Shown here in pieces: positions 11,262 to 21,632 of a stretch of DNA of 64,000 nucleotides. The translations under genes and the position numbers were made by a program. The DNA is from Sipunculus nudus. Its lineage: Eukaryota; Annelida; Sipuncula; Golfingiida; Sipunculidae. Below the pieces are notes generated by a model. It was not told the DNA's origin. It was given only the letters and a program-made list of their open reading frames with translations, and did not search any database. Numbering within the stretch: the first letter of the stretch is position 1; the number at the start of each line of letters is the position of its first letter. The stretch covers positions 54,215,386-54,279,385 of the forward strand of contig CM049322.1 of assembly GCA_026874595.1 (NCBI GenBank), in the 5' to 3' direction.

Positions 11262-12281
11262 TTATCCACAAACAAAATAGTCGTGGTCGCTTATCCAGGG
11301 CGGGATTTTGATTCGTTGGATAGAACATGGCGCAACCTGATGAAGGGGAAGTTTCCAAAGTCCAATAGAATGATTTCTGGCCCGACCCGGCGGGCCGTCA
11401 CGGGCCATACACAAGGGTGGCTCCAAAGATATTGGTGGTATTTCAAAATTCAGATGTCTGTATCTAGCCCTCTGTAGATTAGTCAAGTCAACATTCTTTA
11501 GAACACCAGGATTTGTTGTTAATAAGAAATACTGCCCGGCATTGTTAATGTTACGGAGTGTTTTTAGTACTGCCTTATAAGGAAGGTGATTTAACATAAT
11601 CCTTGTCATCACCAAGTCATATTGTCCCGGGGGCGGTCCTTCAGCGATATCTCCTTGTATGAATGTCCAATCACTGACGTGCTTGAAAGCCTTCTTGTGA
11701 TTTTCAATCAGAAAGGGCACTATATCCATTCCAGTGTAATTAATATCATTTCTTTGGACTAAAAATCTGGACATCCATTGGAAATCCCCGCATGGGATAT
11801 CTAAGAGCCTTATTTTTGGGGTTTGCAAGGTCTTCTTTAATTCGTTAATCACTGTATGGAGAACGCCTATCATTTCTTGCGTGTATTCCAGAGTAGAACT
11901 TGGGCCAGATCCCTCCACGCTCTTCAGTCTCGAGTCCACCTGATGAGTAATGCCTCCCCAATGACCGTTCTTATAAATCATTTCAAAGGAATTCTTCCGT
12001 GAACTCGGATTTTCTTTACTCTCCACTTGCAAACTGGCTTTAAAATTCTTGGTTTGTTTATTAAGTGTAAACCGGACAGTATCACATGTGACACAGTGTT
12101 TAACTCTCCCATCTGATGTTAGGAGGCTGCTATGTAGGGTTGGGTCTGGCTGGAATATTGTCCTTAGAATGCCAAATTTGCCCTCAGTTTTATGACTGCA
12201 AAGCCTTGCTGTAAGGACGTACAACCCGATGACAGAAAGACTGACACACAGAACAAGTAGGAACCTCTTCTGAATATCCAT
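11262..12281 (-). CDS. Type II membrane class I SAM-dependent methyltransferase
   Basis: The product is 339 residues from one uninterrupted exon. A short N-terminus is followed by a hydrophobic segment at 8-25, giving a signal-anchored protein with a lumenal catalytic part. The Rossmann-type methyltransferase core occupies about 155-260. Motif I is LLDIPCGDFQW (159-169, the aspartate/glycine-rich SAM loop). An acidic end of strand 2 follows at GMDIVP (184-189), then the adenine-pocket stretch FIQGDIAE (207-214) and YDLVMTRIMLNHL (221-233). A conserved upstream GSGPSSTLEYT (124-134) and a C-terminal SIGLWKLP (305-312) are also present in related animal proteins. Family members are numerous in molluscs; the substrate is unknown. 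A membrane anchor suggests a secretory-pathway target such as a glycan, lipid or protein, which is inference. It shares strand, single-exon layout and anchor topology with the glycosyltransferase at 2695-4068. Confidence 0.85.
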   Translation of the reverse strand: MDIQKRFLLVLCVSLSVIGLYVLTARLCSHKTEGKFGILRTIFQPDPTLHSSLLTSDGRVKHCVTCDTVRFTLNKQTKNFKASLQVESKENPSSRKNSFEMIYKNGHWGGITHQVDSRLKSVEGSGPSSTLEYTQEMIGVLHTVINELKKTLQTPKIRLLDIPCGDFQWMSRFLVQRNDINYTGMDIVPFLIENHKKAFKHVSDWTFIQGDIAEGPPPGQYDLVMTRIMLNHLPYKAVLKTLRNINNAGQYFLLTTNPGVLKNVDLTNLQRARYRHLNFEIPPISLEPPLCMARDGPPGRARNHSIGLWKLPLHQVAPCSIQRIKIPPWISDHDYFVCG

Positions 12282-12300
12282 CCTGCATTTACTACAAAAA
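12282..12300 (-). other. Possible splice acceptor just upstream of the methyltransferase start
   Basis: On the minus strand the start codon is preceded by TTTTTGTAGTAAATGCAGG. Either AG (at 12292-12293 or 12283-12284) could be the acceptor of a 5' UTR intron. This parallels the arrangement at the glycosyltransferase gene. Confidence 0.35.
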
Positions 12301-12402
12301 TAAAAGTAACAAATGTAACCAATATTGAACCTACAAGATATTGTCCGATTTCTTACTCAGCCTAGTGAGAGTAACATGAACAGCAGCATATCATCTTTAT
12401 AT

Positions 12403-12528
12403 AGATGGTCTCTCTCTCTTTCTGTCTCTGTCTCTCTTTCTGTCTCTGTCTCTCTCTCTTTCTGTCTCTCTTTCTCTTTCTCTATCTATCGGTCTGTCTA
12501 TATATCTGTTTATCGACGTATCTCTCTC

Positions 12529-12612
<84 letters not shown>
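12403..12612. repeat. Compound (TC)n/(TCTG)n/(C)n/(TA)n low-complexity tract
   Basis: Imperfect TC and TCTGTC repeats run from 12403 to 12520, then a C homopolymer near 12531-12539, then pure TC to about 12573, then pure TA to 12612. Open frames on both strands here encode only serine/leucine or arginine/glutamate repeats and are artefacts. Confidence 0.95.
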
Positions 12613-12614
<2 letters not shown>

Positions 12615-13079
12615 ATACACACACTAAAACTCCTGTCTTTTATAATAGTCGGAGCTCATAAAACGGTCATATTTTCTGGTCCACGTTTACCACCGTTTAA
12701 TTTCATATTCGGACCACTTCTCTTATCACAAAATGGATTTTTTTTCATTTCTCGAGATAACTGTGCCCAATTAGCTGTACATTTGTGTTTGATGAGCAAG
12801 AATTGATGCTCTGGTCAGAGCATTGTTTTCTTAAATAATGGCGTCTATCAGTGAAAGTTTATAGTGTGCGCAGCAAGCCTTTGATTAACCCGTTACGATT
12901 CTAGTTATGCTTTTTGTTATAAAACCGGGAATTTCCATGTTTTGTTTGAAGCCTACTTATTATTTAGCCTGCTCATGAAAATAGAGGAACCATACTAGGA
13001 AACAGCAGGCGCTTATTTTTTATTTGTCTTATGAATATAAATAAGCCTCCGGGGTAGCAGGGCTTTTGAGGACGTGTTA
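12613..13079. other. Spacer, no gene seen
   Basis: Unique-looking AT-rich DNA between the microsatellite and the 15-bp minisatellite; no coding or transposon signal recognised. Confidence 0.5.
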
Positions 13080-13710
13080 GGGTTATTGAAAGGGGGACAG
13101 TCTAGCCAGACACTGCAGAGACGAGACGTCCTGCCGCTCAGTGTCCATCGAGGTCTTGTGAGGTGCTGTCAGGTGTCCAGTCAGGTCCAGTCAGTTGCTG
13201 ACAGGCGAGGTGCTGACCAGCTAGGTGCTTTCCAGCGAGTTGCTATAAGGCGAGGTGCTGTCCGGCGAGTTTCTGTCCAGCGAGGTGTTGTCCGGGGAGG
13301 AGTTGTCCGGCGAGGGGCTGTCAGTAGGGTGTTGTCCAGCGACGTGCCGCCTATGAGGTGCTTCCGGCGAGGTGATGTCCGGCGAGGTGCTCTCCAGCCA
13401 GGTGCTGTCAGTGAGGTGCGTTTACTTAGGTGCCGCCAGCGGATGACCAGTAAGGTGCTGCCCAGTTAGGTGCTGCCCATTGAAGTACTATCAAGGGATG
13501 TGCTATACGGTGTCCATTGAGGTCCAGTAAAGTGCCGCGAGCGTTTGTTTGGAGAGATACTGTCCCGCGAAGAGCTGTCCAGCGAGGTGTTACCCGTCGA
13601 GATTCTGTCCGGAGAGTTGCTGTCCAGCGAGATGTTGTCAAGCGAGGCCCTGTCCCGCGAGATGCTGTCAGTGAGTTGCTGTCATTGAGGTGTTGTCCTG
13701 CGAGATATAT
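13080..13710 (+). repeat. 15-bp GC-rich minisatellite
   Basis: Tandem degenerate copies of a unit close to GCGAGGTGCTGTCCG, clearest at 13205-13330 and 13550-13700. The middle part has drifted. Because 15 is divisible by three, open frames on both strands persist (RRGAV-type pentapeptide repeats on the plus strand); I do not treat them as genes. This is the most GC-rich patch of the left half of the window. Confidence 0.85.
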
Positions 13711-14838
13711 ATATAGATAATCCAGATCTTGCTGATCGGATGCTTATACCACTTTTGTCCGTATAGTTACTGTGTCAGATATGTACTTTTTGCACAGCCG
13801 GTCTTCTTCAAAACTTATCTGCCCGAAGTGGGCCTCGATTCCACTTTTTGAAAATTAGATTTAGATTTTGACTTGATCTTTTCCTTTGACCAGCAGGTGA
13901 GCGAGACACCAGGCCGAGTTCTTTTCAAGTGCAGCAGAAAGAAAGCTCTGTCACATAAAATGACAAAAATACAGACAGAATATAACGACAGACGTTCTTA
14001 AACAAGCTTTAGCTCTACATTGTGAGCTATATGTATTAAGCCTTGAATTGAAAAGTGTATAAAAACAAATGTCAGTAATAAATTTCTTTTTTTTTATTAA
14101 TGAGATTTGCATCGGACCTGGACTCATCTTACAAATGACTCGAATGGAAGCAGGTCGATTTGGAGCTAAACCTCAAAGACTCGGATGGTGTAGATTCGTC
14201 TATTGTGTGGACTCTGAAACTAGTGGACTCTTTTCGAAAACCACGATGTACTGGATGTTATACAAGGCAAGGGGGAGAAATCTATGACTTATTGTATGTT
14301 AGAATGAATCTTTTATTTAATCTGAATTGTTAACGCTTCTATTAGTAAGGCAGTTATGTGAGATGATATAACCCGTACCTGCGTCATACACAGCAGTAAT
14401 AGTAAATAATTTGAAAAGGGACTGTATCGTGTACACGTTAGGTTCTCACTTGGCTCATAGAGTGTACCTGGTATTCTATAATAGCAAATCTGATCACATT
14501 GACAATGTTTTATTAGATTTTTCTGTGCTTGCATGAATGATTTATCACGGGCATTGCCTGAATCTAACAAGAACTATAGTCCTTGACGACCTACTGCATG
14601 AAGACAGGATTATGTTATACACATGCCGGAAACCATATTTGAATCTAATCACAGAATATAATGATGTATTTTCGTTTATTATAAACTTTTCATTTAACAT
14701 TTATCAGGGTTTATGTCTCAATTCTGTTTCAGCATTATCAATCAATAATACGTTTTTCTCCAAACCAACGCATATTTTATAAATAAAAAATATTTATATT
14801 ATTTCTTTAGATTTTTATTATTATTTATACTCCATACA
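13711..14838. other. Spacer, no gene seen
   Basis: AT-rich DNA left of the LTR element. The open frames here (14069-14287, 14313-14570, 14537-14782) are short, overlapping and without family resemblance. Confidence 0.5.
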
Positions 14839-14843
14839 CTGGT
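14839..14843. repeat. Target site duplication, left copy (CTGGT)
   Basis: CTGGT directly precedes the TGTCA that opens the left LTR and is repeated exactly at 23216-23220 after the right LTR. Five bases is usual for Ty3/gypsy integration. Confidence 0.75.
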
Positions 14844-16025
14844 TGTCACCAGAGAACTGTGTCTTAGGTATTGTATTGCATTTTCTTATGGGAAATATAA
14901 TCAATTGATTGTTTTGATAATTTATTGTACATTAATATGGAGTATCATGTTCAGATATTAAGGATGAGATCGTTAGTTAAAGAACACACGTGTCTCATTT
15001 GATGTTATTTTCAAATCAGTTTATTCAGTAGAGAGCACACGTGTCTCTGTTAATGTTCCTCTCGGTATAGTTTTAATTCCGTTGAAACCGTCTCTGTTTG
15101 GCGTTTTCTATAGTAACGAGTGTTTGTTGTTGATTTGAAAAGGAGATGCACCTATGTAGGTTATATTTTCTAAGAGTCTATCTCTAGAGGCGTGTCCACA
15201 TTTTTACTCATACTATAATCGATGGTCGGAGTAATTGGAAATTGTGATTGTCCAGAAGACGAGCGGTAGTTGTGACATCAGCAAGCAGTTATGAGTAGTA
15301 AGGCGGAAGATATTCGGCACAAGTTTTCCATCCAGCGTACTGGTGAGATATAGCCTGGCGATATCAGCAGTCCGGGGTAGGTCTGCATGTGTCACAGTGG
15401 AGACAGCTAAAATGTGATGTCTTCAAGCGTAGATAGTTGATTTCTTGGTATGACTACACGTGATTTCTCTATAAATGACTTCAAAGCGAGTATCATTGGT
15501 GACGGACTGGTAAATCTGGCGATTAATAACCTTTTATGAGCGTTTCCAGGAACAGACCGAGGACTTTGTTTAAATGCTTAAATGTAGATGTCCCGGATAT
15601 TGCTGTGAGGAAGCGTATTCTGCTGCCTACAACTGGATGATTTCAGGAGACATCAGCTATGAAAGACTGTGATTCAACGCCTAGAAAGAATAGTTTCTGT
15701 GCGGTGCGTGAACCGTGTCACACGTGCATACTCCAGCGAAAGATTATAGATTATAGGAGCTTCGTGAATTTATAGGACTGAATGAACTCTACGGTATTTT
15801 TATTTCCATGTACTGTCATTAACAGACTTTGTGTGATTAATATCATCATTGTCTGTAATGAGCGCCTCTCCAGAAAATGTGAGTAACTTCTTTATTTTCC
15901 ATATATTGAATCGTTTTTGTTAATCCAATGGCGTTTTGTCCTTAGGGATGTATGTATGTATGAATTCAGCCACTTGGTTTGAAATTAATATGAACCTTGG
16001 CGTTCACATCATCACGGGAGTGACA
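14844..16025 (+). repeat. Left (5') LTR
   Basis: It begins TGTCACC and ends GGGAGTGACA, so its ends are the short inverted repeat TGTCA...TGACA. It is 1182 bp long. Most of it aligns with 21996-23215, for example TCTAGAGGCGTGTCC at 15184 and 22271, and CACAGTGGAGACAGCT at 15394 and 22470. By eye roughly one base in five differs, so the insertion is old. Confidence 0.85.
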
Positions 16026-16030
16026 TTTAA

Positions 16031-16048
16031 TGGCGAGCGTTCCAGGAT
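16031..16048 (+). other. Candidate primer binding site
   Basis: TGGCGAGCGTTCCAGGAT starts five bases after the left LTR. The TGG start is what pairing with a tRNA CCA end would need. Which tRNA it fits was not checked. Two near repeats of TTCCAGGATT follow at 16066 and 16089. Confidence 0.5.
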
Positions 16049-17280
16049 TTCTCACTATTTATAGGATTCCAGGATTTAGCGAGCTTGCTTCCAGGATTAA
16101 TTTAGCCGTTTGAGAGCTAACATTCTGTCAGGAAATTGATTTTCTGGGCATTTGCGGACATTTGTATAATGATTAATCATATAACTTCTTTGAACTGTTT
16201 AATATTTTGTAATACTTGAAATTGATATTCAGTGCTGAGACTTAATACATACACACTACACATAGAATTAATGCAGGTTAATACTTTGATATGACGGACT
16301 ACTGTTTTATGTTTCATTGTAACTCACTGATAAGGTAAACAACTTACACGTTTGATAAATACTCAGACTATAGTAGAGATTAAGCAAGTTAGAGCTTTTA
16401 GGTTTAACTAAATTGCCTTGGTTTGTGGTGATTTGTTGATTGAGAACACACGACAAGTGTTTTTTTTTATAAGTGTACTAAGACTTTTATATAACATACT
16501 TGACTTTCATCCGTCCGTCCGTGGGTCTTCTGATTTTGGGTGCCATCAACTTGTGAGTATGAGGATACCACCGGTTCACTTTTGTCAGCGCTTGCTGTAT
16601 ATGTTTGCGGATTTTTAGCATGTCACACGGTTCACTCGCATAGTCGGTTACTTTAGCTGTTACCATGGAGTCGGTAAAGTCAATGCTGAAAAGTGGAGAA
16701 GCGCTAAAGCAGGGTTCAAATTTCTCTGTTTTCGATCGTCCGAGACGAGCAGTAACTAAACTGCAACGAGTGTTTCACGTACACTACCCGCCCGAACGGA
16801 CAAGCTGTGTCAGGCTTAAAATTGGTAAAATAAATATTTGTAATTGTTTGCCAAAGAAAGTATTAAAAAAGACAGAGCGGCAAAATATTTGTTTGCGACT
16901 GTCAGTGCTTGTGCCTTGGTATTGCGAGCTGACAGTCGGAAATATTGTCTGTTTCTTGTCAACTTGTTCTGCCGTTGAAAGTCCGGTTCATCCCTCCTGT
17001 GTTTCTGCCGTAGATCTATGATTAGTGGAACAATAAATAAACATTACTCTTCTGGGATCGATTTATTTTTTTAAAGGTTACTCATTTAACTTCACAGTAA
17101 TTCAGAAACCATAACTATTTTTCATCATTTGTAGAATTTCGTCTTACATACTTACGTGGTTAGTGTTTATAGTGCCGTCTATTGGTCAGTTGGTTAACAA
17201 AATTTACTTAAGCGGAATGAACCAAAGGACTCCGAAGTAAGACGAACCTGGTTTAAATAAGGAAATTCCACTATTGTTAG
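16049..17280 (+). other. Leader/insert region of the LTR element, unassigned
   Basis: This part of the element lies between the primer site and the ZNF862-like fragment. A plus-strand open frame at 16665-17021 (118 codons, starting MESVKSMLKSGEALKQG) has reasonable composition in its first 60 residues, but I do not recognise it. It may be host sequence carried in, or part of an insertion nested in the element. Confidence 0.4.
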
Positions 17281-18296
17281 GATGTTTTCCAGCGTCCAAG
17301 TTACTCACGTCGGCCATGGATCGTCCTGGTTTGACACTTTAGAAACCACTGATCTAAAGGCCGTGGTAAAGAAGTCACGTCTAGATTTAGCCGGCAGTGA
17401 CGCCACTGACGGTTCTGCTGACGGACACCCAACCCCTCCCCCCCCCCTGACTCTGTCTCTGATTCACGCAAGTCTAAGACGCTGGTATCGAGTAAACAAC
17501 ATTTGAAAGACCATTATCTCTGTATTCAGCGAGAACAAAACGAAAGTAAGCCTGATGACATCCCAATGGCAAGAGCAATGAAAAGATATAAATATAAATG
17601 CTAGCCGCATGAGAGCTTTGTTTAACACTGCATATAATATTTCTAGTGAATAAATGGCATACAGAAAGTTTCAGTCTCTACTGAATTTACAAGAAAAATG
17701 GCCTCGATGTTTGCAGCATATCCAACATGATAAAGCCGACAAAAGCTTCATAAACTGTATTGCTAATAGTGATGAACACAAATGTAAGGTATCAGTTCAG
17801 CGAGATCAAACCGAAAGTAAGACTTATGACATTCCAATTGCTAGTACAATGAAAAGACTATCAAATATAAATGCTAGCCGCATGAGAGCTTTGTTTAACA
17901 CTGCATATAATATTTCAAGTGAATAAATGGCATACAGAGTCTCTACTGAATTTACAAGAAAAATCGCTCTATGTTGGCAGCATATCCAAAATGATAAAGC
18001 CTGAAAAAGCTTCATAAACTGCATTTCTAATATTGATGAACAAAAAGGCAAAGTTTGAGACAGTCGTTGCTGTCGGCTGTACTGATTCCCTCATCAAGGA
18101 GCAGGGACCTGTATTTGTCAGATATGTCACTGAGCCTGATCCCCTACCAAGTTATTTGCACATATTGTCCCTGTTGAGAATTCGACAGCTACTTGTATCA
18201 CTGATGCAATTTTTAACGGAATTAAAAGGGTTCGCATTACTGAGAATAATCTTACTGCAAAGTTGGTTTGCTGCAATTTTTTGGCGTAGAGTGTGA
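17281..18296 (+). pseudogene. ZNF862/C17orf113-like (hAT-related) fragment nested in the LTR element
   Basis: Plus-strand frames encode SRMRALFNTAYNISSE, a stop, MAYRKFQSLLNLQEKW, then ADKSFINCIANSDEHK, and at 18033-18175 KAKFETVV..CTDSLIKEQGPVFVRYV. This order matches the central part of the large ZNF862/ZMYM-type hAT-derived proteins common in fish and invertebrates. The first part is present twice as a direct tandem repeat with a period of about 271-273 bp (17520-17790 and 17791-18060). Stops interrupt every copy. Its position inside an LTR element, ahead of gag, implies a separate insertion or capture event. Family assignment is by motif order only. Confidence 0.5.
17520..18060 (+). repeat. 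~272-bp direct tandem duplication
   Basis: Two adjacent copies start at CAGCGAGAACAAAACGAAAG (17527) and CAGCGAGATCAAACCGAAAG (17798). Both contain the phrase GCTAGCCGCATGAGAGCTTT and end near a CATAAACTG stretch (17750 and 18015). The second copy is close to complete. Confidence 0.85.
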
Positions 18297-18329
18297 TGCT
18301 AGGTAAAATAATAGTGTTGCTAGAAAATA

Positions 18330-19560
18330 AGAGGAACTAGTGGGACACAGCCTAAAGTACAAGGCTCCGCGGGAGTTTTTTAACAAACGTGTAGAGGCTT
18401 TAAAAGTTAAGCTGCAGGAAGACACCGAGCGCGACAAGAGCGCTAGATGGAGAGATATAGAAGTGAACAGCGTGAACAAGAACGTAAACAGCGTGAGATA
18501 GAACGGGCACGTGAAGTAGCAGAGCGTGAGCGAGTAGAATGTGAAGCTCAAAGAGCGCTAGAGAAAAGAATGCTGAAATAGAAATCAGCATTCACCGGTG
18601 GTGAGGGTGATAGTAAAGATATGAAGAATAAGGAATCGGTCCAAAAACTAGAGCTTCCTCCGTTCGACGAGCAACACGATAAACTAGACGCGCTTCTAAA
18701 GTGTTTGGAGCATTAAGCGCTGTGTCAGAACTATGATCGTAAGAATTGGGCTTTATACTTAAGTCCTTTTTATTATTATTCAACTTTGGTTGCCGAAGCT
18801 ATGTGTGCTTGCTCCCTCGAGGGGAGTTGGACAATTCGAGTTTTTGTAATGGAAGGCCCGGGCGGAAAAGCGAGTTGACAGTAGATACAAGTTACGCAAG
18901 GATAGTGAGAGAGGAGAAGAGCCGAAGAAACAGGAGAAAACACCGACCTTGGACGGGCCATTACAACCAACTCCCATGGCCACACCTTGGAACGAACCAG
19001 GGACCAAGTTGCGTGGTAAGGCAGTTGATACTTACACGCAGTAATCAGTTAGTCGCGATCGGACTACGACAAGCTACAATTAGCTCTTTTAAAACGTTTC
19101 CAGATGACAGAGGAGGTTTATCGTAACAAGTTTTATACTTGTATGGCAGAGCATGGCGAAACTCCCCGTCAGTTCGCGGATTGGCTTAGTGGGTACCTTC
19201 ATCATTAGATCAAGATGGCAGGTACTGGCAATGACTTCAACTTGTTTGTTGACTTGTTGATGCGTGAACAGTATTTGAACTGTTGGAGCAAGGAACTCTG
19301 TCTGTTTTTGAAAGAGAGACGGTGTAACAATATAGATAGCGTGGAAAAGATGGCCAAGAGGTATATGGAGGCCCAAGGCTTACATAGTATAAAGGCGAAT
19401 TCCCCTAGAAGCGCTCACCGAGCAGGGCATGAAGTAACTTAGCTGAGAGAGAAACGTGATGCAGATCTCCGATCATGTGAAGAGACAGTTTAGCCATTAG
19501 GAGGCTTACTTTTCTTTATATGTAACGGTTTGGGGCATAAGGCGCGTGAATGTAAAACAG
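18330..19560 (+). pseudogene. Retrotransposon gag remnant (coiled coil, capsid, zinc knuckle)
   Basis: 18400-18580 encodes, across frames, an arginine/glutamate-rich coiled-coil stretch (ERDKSARW, then EQREREQ-type sequence). From 18645 KLELPPFDEQHDKLDALL opens a capsid-like region, continued in other frames to 19440 with TEEVYRNKF and FVDLLMREQYLNC..LCLFLKERRC and EKMAKRYMEAQG. A zinc knuckle follows at 19515-19560 as FICNGLGHKAREC, where the first cysteine expected two residues before the visible one is replaced by phenylalanine. At least three stops and several frameshifts break it. Confidence 0.7.
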
Positions 19561-20057
19561 ACAAGTGCCAGGTCTTGGCCAAGTTTCACTCTGCTGTTGA
19601 ACAGCATAGGGCTAAATCGAGTATTGGTCAGGGGACTATGCGTAAGCCCGAGTCGATACCAACGGTTGTCATGGAATCCGAGTCGGAAACCGTTGGTCTC
19701 TTTCATCCATATTCGGATAAATGGAGTCAGTCATTCCGATTGACTAGTCTGGAAGAGGGCGGTAGCTCTTTGCACATTTGTCAGGGGCTTGTTAATGGCA
19801 TAGCAGCGAAGGTGTTACGCGATTCCGTTTATTCTTTAGCAGAGGTACATGGAACTTACGTGGTTCAGGACCAGTTCACCGGACACGACGTCCAGTGTCG
19901 ATTGTTTAACGGATCAGTTAGACGTTTCCCTACGACAATGATTAGGGTAGATTGTGTCTATTTTGTAGGAATTATCTATGGTAGTTGGAGAAGCCGTTTG
20001 CGAACTAGCAGTAAGAAACGTAGAAGGAGTGCTAGATCCGAACGATCCGAATCCTAA
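19530..20057 (+). pseudogene. Retrotransposon protease region (catalytic motif lost)
   Basis: A 175-codon open frame continues from the zinc knuckle into a retropepsin-like segment at about 19768-19970 (ICQGLVNGIAAKVLRDSVYS, then FTGHDVQC and GSVRRFPTTMIRVD). The place of the catalytic D-S/T-G triplet reads D-S-V, so the glycine is missing. After about 19980 the reading shifts: another frame contains VEGVLDPNDPNPKWDP, typical of the linker after this protease in related elements. Confidence 0.65.
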
Positions 20058-20099
20058 GTGGGATCCTACGGAAATCAGACAAAGTGCGTGACGAAGTCG

Positions 20100-20533
20100 C
20101 GCCACGAAGAGACGTCCGTAGTAGAGCCCCGTGCCGCTGCACGTGAGCGAAAGTCACAGGCGCTAAGTTTACGTGTAGCTAGTCCAGTCGCTGATGTCAA
20201 TCCGGCCGAATTTTTAAAAACCCAGGAAGATGATCAGTCGTTAGCTCGGCACTGGAAGCTTCCTAAGTCTGCTAGCGGAAGTGATAGCACTCTCCGGGTT
20301 AAGGATGATTTCTTTGTCCGAATTGCACGAGATAAACTCGGTGGTCCAAATGGATCAAAGATCATGGTACCCTAGCCCTTAAGGATTGATGTTATGAAGA
20401 TGGGCCACGAAGCAATTATAGGGGCTCTCTGGGCGTAGATCTTATACACGAACGTGTAAGTTCCAAGTTTGATTGGAATGGGATGAACGGCGACAAAGCA
20501 GGTTGCTGCAAGTCGTGTCCCATTTGTCAGACA
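20100..20533 (+). pseudogene. Linker plus integrase HHCC zinc-finger remnant
   Basis: NPAEFLKTQEDDQSLARHW (20201-20257) begins the region. It is followed after a stop by RIDVMKMGHEAIIG (around 20383-20424), supplying a histidine of the HHCC finger, and by CCKSCPICQT (20504-20533), supplying the cysteine pair. The DDE core that should follow is absent: reverse transcriptase starts within a few hundred bases. This places integrase-type sequence before reverse transcriptase. Confidence 0.6.
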
Positions 20534-20554
20534 AGAGCTGATCCTTAGATTGTC

Positions 20555-21326
20555 TTGGCGGCGGTATCTTTGAGTACGAACGAATCCGTACCCGATAATC
20601 CGGATTGTAAAAACAAATCTCCCTTAGTCGGAGAACCAAACCATGTGGGAGAAGGAAAAACCTCCAACTTGTCGATATCATCAACGGTGTGCAGCCAAAC
20701 TGAACGCGACGTACATGTTAATGCCGAGCTATGTCAGCAACAGCAGCGCGAGAGACATTATTTGTTGAACCAGTATAGAGAAATATTCACAGATGTCACC
20801 AAACTCACTGATATCTTTAAATGTAACATTCCACTCTGGTCCGATACACCCGTAAAGTGGAAACCGTATCGTGTTCCGTTTGAGTTGAGAGAGACCATGT
20901 GATAGGAAATCAACGAGATGTAAGAATAAGGCATAATCGAAAAGTCGGAGTCGGGTTTGTGTCACCTTGTATTATGCTGCGTAAACCAGGCGGAAAGATC
21001 AAATTGTAATCGATTACAGTAAGCTGAACAAGTCGGTCGATTTCGATCCAAAACTGATGCCGGAGCTGGAAACACTGTTCACTCAAGGAGTCCAAAGCCG
21101 ATACTTTACCAAGATCGATCTGACAAAAGGCTACTGGCAGATTCCGTTGTCGGAGGAATCTAGAGACAAAACGGTATTGGTAACGCCTGACGGACATGAC
21201 TAATTCAGGGTAATGCAATTCGGATTAGTGACGGCAGGGGTAGTATTTACCTGCATGATGCGGAAGTTGGTCGGTTTAATGCCGAACGAGATTTGCTACA
21301 TAGACGACGTGCTAGTACACACGTGA
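20555..21326 (+). pseudogene. Reverse transcriptase remnant
   Basis: 20740-20900 encodes the N-terminal part (LLNQYREIFTDVTKLTD, then WKPYRVPFELRETM). After a frame change 21005-21326 carries DYSKLNKS, YFTKIDLTKGYWQIPL (21101-21147) and the active-site stretch YIDDVLVH (21297-21320), which keeps the YxDD aspartates. A stop lies between them at 21201 and another directly after YIDDVLVHT. The RT thumb and connection are deleted. Confidence 0.8.
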
Positions 21327-21329
21327 TCG

Positions 21330-21632
21330 TTGGACGAACAAGTAGAAAACCCCAGGGAAGTGCTAGCTAACAAATCGGATTGGAAAGAGGTAAATAAAAA
21401 TGCATACAACTCGTTAAAAGCTAGACTGGCTGATCCCCCCATTCTGAAACTGCCAAATTGCAGTAAACGGTTTTACCTGAAATGCAACGTGTCGGATGTC
21501 CGAATCGGAAGTATCCTTATTCAGGAATACGATGAAATGATTCATCTGATAGCATATGCTAGCAGAAAATTATTGACGAGAGAGAAAAATTACTCTACCA
21601 TCGAGTGGTTGGCAATTGTTTGGACAGTTTGA
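21330..21632 (+). pseudogene. RNase H remnant
   Basis: An open frame of 100 codons contains NAYNSLKARLADPPILKLP, typical of the lead-in to gypsy RNase H, then LKCNVSDVRIGSILIQ where the first catalytic aspartate appears to be replaced by asparagine, and LIAYASRKLLTREKNYSTIEW, a strongly conserved block. The frame ends at 21632, and the sequence continues with several stops to about 21790. Confidence 0.75.

Noticed and set aside
12325-12806. Open frames of 75 to 133 codons on both strands
   Set aside because: They are coded by TC, TCTG and TA repeats (serine/leucine, arginine/glutamate, isoleucine/tyrosine runs); no protein-like sequence.
13074-13469. 131-codon arginine/valine-rich open frame
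   Set aside because: Product of the 15-bp minisatellite; both strands are open over much of the array.
18252-18591. Minus-strand frames rich in leucine, phenylalanine and serine
   Set aside because: They are the antisense shadow of the gag coiled-coil region.
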